A stretch of 48,832 nucleotides of DNA, taken from the NCBI GenBank assembly GCA_029226205.1, contig JAQXXT010000044.1, positions 1-48,832 of the forward strand, given 5' to 3'. The DNA comes from Prevotellaceae bacterium (GTDB lineage: Bacteria; Bacteroidota; Bacteroidia; Bacteroidales; Bacteroidaceae). Below the pieces are notes generated by a model. The model was given only the letters and a program-made list of their open reading frames with translations, had not been told where the DNA came from and made no database searches. A program made the position numbers and the translations under genes. Of this stretch, positions 42,887 through 48,832 are shown piece by piece; positions within the stretch are counted from its first letter, which is position 1; each line of letters starts with the position of its first letter.

Positions 42887-43792
42887 ATGGCTGCACAACT
42901 CATCAGTGTCGACACCGTCGACCAATACAACAAGCTCTACGGCTTCCCCACCCTCCATCCGCTGGCCACAGTGGTAGACATGGCGGAAGCCAAGCAGTGG
43001 GTGAACCATGTCAAATGGCGCTATGGCCTCTATGCCCTGTGGCTTAAGGACGGCAAACAGTGTACGCTTCACTATGGGCAGAAAGAATACGACTATCAGG
43101 ATGGTACTATCGTGAGTTTCGCCCCCGGACAAGTCGTACAAGTTGATATGACGGAAGAGCAGATGGCTCATCCCCGTCACACGCTGGGACTGCTCTTCCA
43201 TCCCGACCTCATCTACGGCACTCCACTGGGCAAGGCCATAGGCAATTATCATTTCTTCGATTACGACTCTGCCGAGAGTCTCCATCTCTCCGAGCGCGAA
43301 AGGGCTATGATCATTGATACTTTAAAGTCCATCCATGCCGAACTGGAATTGCCCGTTGACCAGCACTCTCAGACGATCCTCACCGACCGTATCAAACTGA
43401 TCCTCGACTACTGTCAGCGCTTCTACGACCGGCAGTTCATTACCCGCCATAAAGTCAACTCCGATATCCTCAGTACTTTCGAGCGGAATATCAAGAGCTA
43501 TTTCGCCGAAGGCATCGCAGTCCGTAAGGGCCTCCCTTCCGTAGCTTGGTTTGCCGACAAAGCCTGTCTGTCGCCGGGTTATTTCGGAGATCTTATCCGC
43601 AAGGAGACGGGCATGAATGCCCAAGTCTTCATCCAACAGCACGTCCTCTCACTGAGCAAAGAGCGCCTCATGGATGACAACAAGGGCATCGGACAAATTG
43701 CCGATGAGCTCGGCTTCCAGTATCCCCAGCATTTCACCCGCTTCTTCAAGAAAATGACAGGTATGACGCCGAAGGAATATCGCCAGAAATAA
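42887..43792 (+). CDS. AraC-family transcriptional regulator (soluble)
   Basis: A 301-residue protein. The N-terminal part is a cupin-like sensor (about 20-130; YDYQDGTIVSFAPGQVVQVD). The C-terminal 100 residues are an AraC DNA-binding domain with two helix-turn-helix motifs (SVAWFADKACLSPGYFGDLIRKETG and IGQIADELGFQYPQHFTRFFKKMTGMTPKEYR). Unlike the AraC-type protein near 10-11 kb it has no membrane part. Ligand and targets are unknown; the neighbouring barrel gene is an obvious candidate target. Confidence 0.88.
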   Translation: MAAQLISVDTVDQYNKLYGFPTLHPLATVVDMAEAKQWVNHVKWRYGLYALWLKDGKQCTLHYGQKEYDYQDGTIVSFAPGQVVQVDMTEEQMAHPRHTLGLLFHPDLIYGTPLGKAIGNYHFFDYDSAESLHLSERERAMIIDTLKSIHAELELPVDQHSQTILTDRIKLILDYCQRFYDRQFITRHKVNSDILSTFERNIKSYFAEGIAVRKGLPSVAWFADKACLSPGYFGDLIRKETGMNAQVFIQQHVLSLSKERLMDDNKGIGQIADELGFQYPQHFTRFFKKMTGMTPKEYRQK

Positions 43793-43808
43793 ACCAAGAA
43801 GGGATATC

Positions 43809-43835
43809 GTAGGGACTTGATTTATCATGTTCCGC
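43809..43835 (+). repeat. Family A palindromic repeat (A16)
   Basis: GTAGGGACTTGAT/TTATCATGTTCCGC copy, 16 bases after the AraC-family stop and before dxs. Confidence 0.9.
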
Positions 43836-43869
43836 AGAATCCATTGTCAAACAAAAAAATAATCAGAAA

Positions 43870-45636
43870 ATGTATTTAGAAAACATCAAGAGTCCGAAAG
43901 ATATCAAGGGACTCAGCATACAACAGTTGCAGGAAGTGGCGAAGGAAATCCGCCAGGGCATTCTCAATCGTGTCAGTAATCATAGCGGTCACGTCGGTCC
44001 GAACCTCGGCTTTGTGGAGGCCACGATAGCCTTGCACTATGTATTCAATGCCCCCGAGGATAAGATCGTCTTCGATGTCAGTCACCAGAGTTATCCCCAC
44101 AAGATGCTTACGGGGCGCGCTGACGGCTTCCTTCACGTAGAGGATATGAATGCCATCTCCGGTTATTCTTCACCACGAGAGAACGCGGAATATGACAATT
44201 TCGAGATCGGCCATACCTCTACCTCCATCGCCCTGGCTTCAGGACTGCAGCGAGGCCGTGACATCCTTGGAGGAAAGGAGAATGTCATCGCTGTCATCGG
44301 CGACGGTTCCCTCTCCGGCGGCGAGGCCTTTGAGGGCTTCGACACAGCGGCAGAGAACGGCACCAATATCATTATTGTCGTCAACGACAACGAGATGAGT
44401 ATCGCCGAGAATCACGGCGGACTCTATCGCAATCTCAAACTCCTGCGTGAGACCAAAGGCAAGGCTGAATGCAACTATTTCCGGGCTATGGGCTTCGACT
44501 ATCATTACGTGGAAGAAGGCAATGACATTGAGACGCTCATCGCTGCCTTCCGTGGAGTGAAAGATGTCGACCATCCTGTCGTCGTACATATCCATACCGA
44601 GAAGGGCCGCGGCTATGCGCCCGCCGTTGCCAACAAAGAAGCCTGGCACTGGCATATGCCGTTCAATATCGCTGATGGCAGTCTGCGCCAGGAGGATAAC
44701 AGCGAGGATATGGACACGATGCTGGGCGACTGGCTCTTCGAGAAGATGCAGAAAGATCCTAAACTCCTGCTGATCACCGCCGGCACGCCGGCTTCATTCG
44801 GCTTTACAAAAGAGCGCCGTGAGGCTGCAGGAAAACAATTCGTGGACACCGGCATCGCCGAAGAGGAAGCTGTAGCACTGGCTTCCGGTGCCGCCAAACG
44901 TGGGGCACACCCCGTATTCAGCGATTACGCCACCTTTTTCCAGCGTACCTATGACCAGCTGGCGCAAGACCTGGCTGTCAACGGCAATCCGGCAGTCTTC
45001 AATATTCTTGGCTCTACCATCTATGGAATGAACGACTTCACGCATATCTGCTTCTTCGATATTCCGATGATCTCCCATATTCCGAACCTCCATTATCTCG
45101 CTCCTACCACCTACGAGGAGCTCATCGCTATGGAGGACTGGGCTATCCGTCAGGAGAAATATGCCGTGGCCATCCGAGTGCCCGAAGGGCCCGTATATCA
45201 CGCTACGGAAGCCGTAGAGACCGACTACAGTGATATCAACCGCTTCAAGGTGGCGCACCGTGGCAAGGATGTCGCCATTATCGCTGCCGGTAACTTCTTC
45301 CAGAAAGGAGAGCAAGTCCGCAAACTCCTGGCCGACAAGGGCATCGATGCCACCCTCGTGAATCCTCGCTGGCTCAGCGGCATCGACGAGCCGTTGCTTG
45401 AGGAGCTGAAGCAGGACCACAAACTCGTCATCACCCTTGAGGACGGCAGCCTCGATGGTGGCTTCGGTGAGCGTATCAGCCGTTATTACGGTCCGACCGA
45501 TATGCGGGTTCTCAACTTCGGTGTCCGCAAGTCCTTATACGACCGCTATGACGTGGAGGAACTGTTGAAAGTCAATCATCTGACAAACGAGCAGATCGCT
45601 TCCGATGTCATGGCTGTCCTCTCTTCGCTCCGCTGA
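43870..45636 (+). CDS. dxs: 1-deoxy-D-xylulose-5-phosphate synthase
   Basis: A 588-residue thiamine-diphosphate enzyme that condenses pyruvate with glyceraldehyde 3-phosphate, the first step of the MEP isoprenoid pathway. SHQSYPHKMLTGR carries conserved histidines. VIGDGSLSGGEAFEGFDTAAENGTNIIIVVNDN (about 139-172) is the ThDP/Mg motif, and the C-terminal transketolase-like domains are complete. It is somewhat shorter than the usual 620-640 residues, as in a second DXS-like group in Bacteroidales; a paralogue elsewhere is possible. It would supply precursor to polyprenyl synthase. Confidence 0.87.
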   Translation: MYLENIKSPKDIKGLSIQQLQEVAKEIRQGILNRVSNHSGHVGPNLGFVEATIALHYVFNAPEDKIVFDVSHQSYPHKMLTGRADGFLHVEDMNAISGYSSPRENAEYDNFEIGHTSTSIALASGLQRGRDILGGKENVIAVIGDGSLSGGEAFEGFDTAAENGTNIIIVVNDNEMSIAENHGGLYRNLKLLRETKGKAECNYFRAMGFDYHYVEEGNDIETLIAAFRGVKDVDHPVVVHIHTEKGRGYAPAVANKEAWHWHMPFNIADGSLRQEDNSEDMDTMLGDWLFEKMQKDPKLLLITAGTPASFGFTKERREAAGKQFVDTGIAEEEAVALASGAAKRGAHPVFSDYATFFQRTYDQLAQDLAVNGNPAVFNILGSTIYGMNDFTHICFFDIPMISHIPNLHYLAPTTYEELIAMEDWAIRQEKYAVAIRVPEGPVYHATEAVETDYSDINRFKVAHRGKDVAIIAAGNFFQKGEQVRKLLADKGIDATLVNPRWLSGIDEPLLEELKQDHKLVITLEDGSLDGGFGERISRYYGPTDMRVLNFGVRKSLYDRYDVEELLKVNHLTNEQIASDVMAVLSSLR

Positions 45637-45684
45637 TTCTACTTTTCCATCCGAAAAGCGGAAGGGCCCTATTGATTGTTTGTA

Positions 45685-45720
45685 GGAGGGAATGCCATCA
45701 TTCCCTCCCTCTTCCTTTAT
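45685..45720 (+). terminator. Rho-independent terminator of dxs
   Basis: A 10-bp stem GGAGGGAATG/CATTCCCTCC with CCAT loop (45685-45708), followed by CTCTTCCTTTATTTT. It lies about 50 bases after the stop. Confidence 0.75.
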
Positions 45721-45964
45721 TTTACCCCAAAAATCTTTCACAATAACTTTCTATTCTAGAAAAAGAAAAACGGGAAATGACAGCCCTAGCATCAGCAATA
45801 ACAGACTATAAAATGACATCCAACGTAGGGACGCCCCTTGTGGGCGCCCCTACTGCCAAAAATTCCATGTGATATCTGGGCATTACCTTCTATGTTCCCA
45901 CATAGACTGTAACTATTCAGCAGGGTGAAACATAGTCTTTAAAAAGAACTAAGGAATAACAATA
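45721..45964. other. Non-coding interval before the deiminase gene
   Basis: The dxs-to-deiminase gap of about 330 bases holds the dxs terminator and one family B palindrome (45825-45853). Otherwise it is AT-rich with no gene. No clear promoter consensus was found for the deiminase. Confidence 0.6.
45825..45853. repeat. Family B repeat, near-perfect palindrome
   Basis: GTAGGGACGCCC, CTTGT loop, GGGCGCCCCTAC: 11 of 12 pairs match. This copy shows the full stem-loop most clearly. Confidence 0.9.
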
Positions 45965-46828
45965 ATGAACAAAATTTATATAAGTAGTTTGAAAGAGGCG
46001 AGTGTACTGAGAGATAATCTTTCGGAAGTAAGTGTCACATATGAAATTTTAAGAAACACCAAGGATATATGGGTCCGGGATTTCATGCCTATTCCTCTCC
46101 ATCGAAAGGCTTTCGATGGGCAACCGCTGTATGCAATCTATCGCTATTGGCCAAACTATCTTGACGATGAGCCAGAAAATGATGATGATGTTTACTATAT
46201 CACAAACCAACCGGATGCTTGTAGAAATATTAAAATAGACCACAAACATTGTGTAGATCTCGGGCTAACCTTTGACGGTGGCAACTATGTTGATTGTGGT
46301 GATAAAGCAATAATAACGGATAAGGTTTTTGGCGAGAATCCAAATCTCTCGCATGAAGAAGTTATTAGGCGACTTGAAGCTACTTTTAGACAGGAAATTA
46401 TCATTATACCATGGATACCTGTTAAAGATGACCGATTCGGCCATAGCGATGGTTTTGTGCAGTATGTACATGGCAATAAAGTATTGCTCTATACACCATT
46501 GGAATGGGTATCGGACGCAGAAAGGTTAATGCATGAAAGAATTGAGGAGATATTAAAGCGACATGGCTTGAAGGTTGTTCATCTGAATGTCCAGCCTGAC
46601 CACAATGTTGAGAAAGACAACACTTGGGCGTACATCAATTTTCTGAAATTGAACGGTAAGATATATGTCCCATCTGCTAATCCAAAGTATGATGTTGACA
46701 TTTGCAATCAGATTGCCGAGGTTTACGAAATGCCGATTGAAAATGTCATAATGGTCAATATGGATGCAGAGTTACTTAAATTAGGTGGAGCACTTCACTG
46801 TTGTACATGGACAAAAGAGATAGATTAA
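45965..46828 (+). CDS. Agmatine deiminase / peptidylarginine deiminase family protein
   Basis: A 287-residue guanidino-group hydrolase. WVRDFMPI (about 37-44; Asp), LTFDGGNYV (about 101-109), FGHSDGFVQ (about 158-166; catalytic His and Asp) and GGALHCCTW (about 274-282; catalytic Cys) reproduce the family active site. It has no signal peptide, so it is cytosolic like agmatine deiminase and unlike the secreted Porphyromonas enzyme. It is shorter than AguA (about 350). Its codons are more AT-rich than those of dxs. It is one base from xthA and probably co-transcribed. Confidence 0.82.
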   Translation: MNKIYISSLKEASVLRDNLSEVSVTYEILRNTKDIWVRDFMPIPLHRKAFDGQPLYAIYRYWPNYLDDEPENDDDVYYITNQPDACRNIKIDHKHCVDLGLTFDGGNYVDCGDKAIITDKVFGENPNLSHEEVIRRLEATFRQEIIIIPWIPVKDDRFGHSDGFVQYVHGNKVLLYTPLEWVSDAERLMHERIEEILKRHGLKVVHLNVQPDHNVEKDNTWAYINFLKLNGKIYVPSANPKYDVDICNQIAEVYEMPIENVIMVNMDAELLKLGGALHCCTWTKEID

Positions 46829-46829
46829 G

Positions 46830-47609
46830 ATGAAAATACTGTCTTGGAACGTTAATGGGTTAAGAGCATGCATCAAGAATGGTTTTCTTGGTACGATAAA
46901 CGACTTAGATACTGACATAGTATGCGTTCAAGAGGTAAAGGCAACTGAAGAACAGATGGCTGATGTCGAATTTGGGGCGTACCATTTTTATCAGCATGTC
47001 CCAACCTATTATAGAGGGACTTCGGGGGTAGCAATCCTCTCGAAAGAAAAGCCCTTGAACATCTATCGTAAAATGGAATCTGAATTCGATGATATGGGAA
47101 GGATGATTACGGCAGAATATCCTGACTTCTTCCTTGTAACCATCTATTCGCCAGTAATGTTTACTGATAAAGATGGTAATAAATTAGGGCTGCGTGATTA
47201 CGAGGCTCGACGCATGAAATGGGAGGATGATCTGAGAAAGTATGTTGTCAGACTAAGGAAGAAATCTGTTATCATCTGTGGCGATTTTAATGTCAGCCGA
47301 GGTCCTATTGATTGTTGGGACGAAGATAACCATTCCAAGAGCCAGGTTGGATATACTGATGGAGAGCGAACCAAAATGGAAGAATTGCTCAATGCCGGCT
47401 TTATTGATACATTCAGATATTTGCACCCTGATAGCGGTGGCAGATATTCATGGTTATCATATCGTAAAGATTTTATCCGCCACACAAATGGTCTTCGTCT
47501 TGACTATTTCCTTGTTTCGAATGACTTAAAAGACAGGATAGGACAGTCTCTGATACTGAATGATATAAAAGGATCAGACCATAGCCCCATTGAATTAATA
47601 CTACGCTGA
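46830..47609 (+). CDS. xthA: Exodeoxyribonuclease III (AP endonuclease)
   Basis: A 259-residue nuclease of base-excision repair that cuts at abasic sites and trims 3' ends. MKILSWNVNGLRAC (Asn7), VCVQEVKATEEQM (metal-binding Glu), GDFNVSRGPIDCW (Asp/Asn pair) and GSDHSPI (catalytic Asp-His) are intact. It begins one base after the deiminase stop and shares its AT-rich codon use. A 65-codon ORF starts three bases after its stop. Confidence 0.92.
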   Translation: MKILSWNVNGLRACIKNGFLGTINDLDTDIVCVQEVKATEEQMADVEFGAYHFYQHVPTYYRGTSGVAILSKEKPLNIYRKMESEFDDMGRMITAEYPDFFLVTIYSPVMFTDKDGNKLGLRDYEARRMKWEDDLRKYVVRLRKKSVIICGDFNVSRGPIDCWDEDNHSKSQVGYTDGERTKMEELLNAGFIDTFRYLHPDSGGRYSWLSYRKDFIRHTNGLRLDYFLVSNDLKDRIGQSLILNDIKGSDHSPIELILR

Positions 47610-47612
47610 GTA

Positions 47613-47810
47613 ATGAGTTACCACGAGACGATAGACAACTACCTCTATGATGAGGAAAACGAATATACACAGGCTATCGACTTGTGGGATAACTTCTTCG
47701 TAGGAAGACTGGATGAAATAGATGAGCGTCCCTGGGTGCAGGCTGATGCTTTGACTCAACGTAATGATCTGAATAAGCAGGTTAGCGACATGCTTGACAG
47801 GGTTCTATAG
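47613..47810 (+). CDS. Small acidic protein of unknown function
   Basis: A 65-residue ORF (MSYHETIDNYLYDEENEYTQ..) with high Asp/Glu/Tyr content, no hydrophobic segment and no recognised family. It starts three bases after xthA and its end overlaps the GNAT frame by 17 bases. Its place in the tight plus-strand series supports it being real, perhaps serving to couple translation of the GNAT. Confidence 0.55.
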   Translation: MSYHETIDNYLYDEENEYTQAIDLWDNFFVGRLDEIDERPWVQADALTQRNDLNKQVSDMLDRVL

Positions 47811-48282
47811 AATACGATGGACTGATGGCCACGACCGGGAGTTTGAGGAGTTCCATGCTATCACTGAGAACTTCTACAACCAGCTTGTCGGTGGCCCTCT
47901 GAACAGGCAGTCGTTCATTCCGGGCAATCAGTCGAAGGACGTGAAATATGCGATGATAGTCTATTCCAAAGATGATGTCCCAGTGGCATGCTCCGGTCTG
48001 AAGGAACATGGCAACGGTGATGTAGAGATAAAGCGGGTGTGGATGCAGCCGCCCTTCCGTGGTCATCACCTTGCGACATTCATGATGCATGAACTTGAAA
48101 CTTTCGCTCGTGATTACGGATATGAGCGGACGGTGCTTATGACACGTGAAAGAATGGACTATGCAATCAAGTTGTATGAAGGCCTGGGATATAAACGCAT
48201 TGAGAACTATCCGCCATACCAGCACATGGATGACGCGGTTTGTTATGCTAAAGATTTACCTGCAATCTCTCTGACCGTTTAG
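47794..48282 (+). CDS. GNAT family N-acetyltransferase with TTG start
   Basis: A 162-residue single-domain acetyltransferase. IRWTDGHDREFEEF at the N-terminus, then VPVACSGLKEHGNGDVEIKRVWMQPPFRGHHLATFMMHELETFARDYGY with the acetyl-CoA loop (PPFRGHHLA), and LYEGLGYKRIENYPPY. No ATG lies between the in-frame TGA at 47770 and residue 54, so TTG 47794 is the best start. It overlaps the preceding 65-aa ORF, suggesting re-initiation. The substrate is unknown. Confidence 0.78.
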   Translation: MTGFYRIRWTDGHDREFEEFHAITENFYNQLVGGPLNRQSFIPGNQSKDVKYAMIVYSKDDVPVACSGLKEHGNGDVEIKRVWMQPPFRGHHLATFMMHELETFARDYGYERTVLMTRERMDYAIKLYEGLGYKRIENYPPYQHMDDAVCYAKDLPAISLTV

Positions 48283-48334
48283 TAAAGTATAGGATCCACT
48301 TTCCCCCTGATAAAAACAATAGATTTTTTATTCT

Positions 48335-48370
48335 TTTGGTATAATATCTCAGTTTTTTTATGTAAGTTTG
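48335..48370 (+). promoter_or_regulatory. Promoter for the kinase-like gene
   Basis: TTTG (48335-48338) and TAAGTTTG (48363-48370) with a 24-base spacer, slightly longer than usual. The ATG is 54 bases after the -7 element. Confidence 0.5.
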
Positions 48371-48424
48371 CAGAAATAAAGCCAAAAGCTATTGTATAAC
48401 TTAAAAAGCAGATCTGAAAACAGA

Positions 48425-48832
48425 ATGACATACCCTTTAATATCAGAATATGTAGAAGCGGTGAGAAATGCGGAGGACAACTTCGATAAGCTGCGCAATC
48501 TTCGACCTGTGACCGATGACAATGGCAACCCCGTGATGACCAGCGGCGGCTTTGCCGTGGTGTTCAAGATGCGGGATGAGAAGAAAGACAAGCTCTATGC
48601 CGTGAAGTGTTTTCTCAAGGATCAGCCGAACCGTGCGGAAAACTACCGGATGATAGCTGAGGAACTGGAATTTGTCTCTTCAAGTTTCCTCACCAAGTTT
48701 CAGTATTTGGACAATGAACTGTTTGTCGACTCTGCCAATGCTGATGGTGAGGAGTTCCCCGTCTTGCTGATGGACTGGGTGGAGGGCACCAACCTCGACC
48801 AGTATATCCGTCAGCATCTCCACGACAGTTAT
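48425..48832 (+). CDS. Protein-kinase-like protein, 3' end beyond window
   Basis: The first 136 codons of an open frame that runs off the window. SGGFAVVFKMRDEKKDKLYAVKCF (about 36-59) fits the glycine loop and the ATP-binding VAIK lysine of Hanks-type kinases. EFPVLLMDWVEGTNLDQYI (about 112-130) fits the hinge and helix D. The catalytic loop is not in the window. From memory, similar Prevotella proteins carry C-terminal WG or other repeats, but this cannot be seen here. It has its own promoter. Confidence 0.75.
   Translation, partial: MTYPLISEYVEAVRNAEDNFDKLRNLRPVTDDNGNPVMTSGGFAVVFKMRDEKKDKLYAVKCFLKDQPNRAENYRMIAEELEFVSSSFLTKFQYLDNELFVDSANADGEEFPVLLMDWVEGTNLDQYIRQHLHDSY

Noticed and set aside
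1313..43835. Family A repeats as a CRISPR array
   Set aside because: Copies are dispersed, occur in both orientations, and dimers have 4-8 base gaps rather than spacer-length unique DNA. No cas genes are present.
45965..46828. Porphyromonas-type secreted peptidylarginine deiminase
   Set aside because: There is no signal peptide or C-terminal sorting domain, and the length fits a compact cytosolic agmatine-deiminase-like enzyme.

Overview
The window looks like an origin-proximal stretch of the chromosome of a Prevotella-like member of the Bacteroidales. The grounds are the gene set (type-B succinate dehydrogenase/fumarate reductase CAB, mnmG, a uvrC-dtd-MazG-deoC run, polA, TonB-dependent and beta-barrel outer-membrane proteins, membrane-tethered LuxR/AraC regulators), the absence of Shine-Dalgarno sequences, and many promoters of the Bacteroidetes form TTTG-N(18-22)-TAnnTTTG. 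I saw no tRNA, rRNA, CRISPR array, transposase or phage gene.

Layout. 1-1.3 kb: an MFS transporter behind three hairpin repeats. 1.4-6.4 kb (minus strand): a possible envelope-stress unit comprising a DUF805 membrane protein, a polyQ/acidic-tailed lipoprotein, an SPFH/GYF protein (YdjI-like), a zinc-ribbon membrane protein (YdjG-like), a translationally coupled secreted protein, and a 2-TM protein. 7-10 kb: a three-gene operon of secreted caspase-like protease, small membrane protein and multi-TM LuxR regulator. 10.1-15 kb: a multi-TM AraC regulator, an S41 processing protease and a topoisomerase IV B-type subunit. 15-19 kb: an acetyltransferase-like protein, a THUMP-like methyltransferase and pncB. 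19-22.5 kb: sdhCAB. Coding strand then switches: mnmG, apt, uvrC, dtd, a MazG-like gene and deoC are all on the plus strand. 29-36.9 kb: polyprenyl synthetase, polA, a metal-linked operon (cysteine/histidine-bearing small exported protein, TonB receptor, HMA protein) and MgtC. 37-45.6 kb: comM, a long RluA-type synthase, an outer-membrane barrel, an AraC regulator and a DXS. 45.9-48.8 kb: a more AT-rich pair (agmatine-deiminase family, exonuclease III), a 65-aa ORF overlapping a TTG-started GNAT, and the start of a protein-kinase-like gene cut by the window end.

The most unusual content is non-coding. A perfect 16-bp ParB site (parS) lies between mnmG and apt, and a degenerate second copy directly abuts the uvrC start codon. 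Each follows a tandem dimer of the same palindromic repeat. That repeat (family A, 16 copies) and a second hairpin family (family B, about 11 copies) are scattered between genes. Five genes take their TAG stop from the repeat's leading GTAGGG, and a sixth (uvrC) reads into the repeat and stops on a TGA inside it. Together with the strand switch at 22.47-22.64 kb, this suggests the window lies in or near the chromosome's ParB/origin domain.
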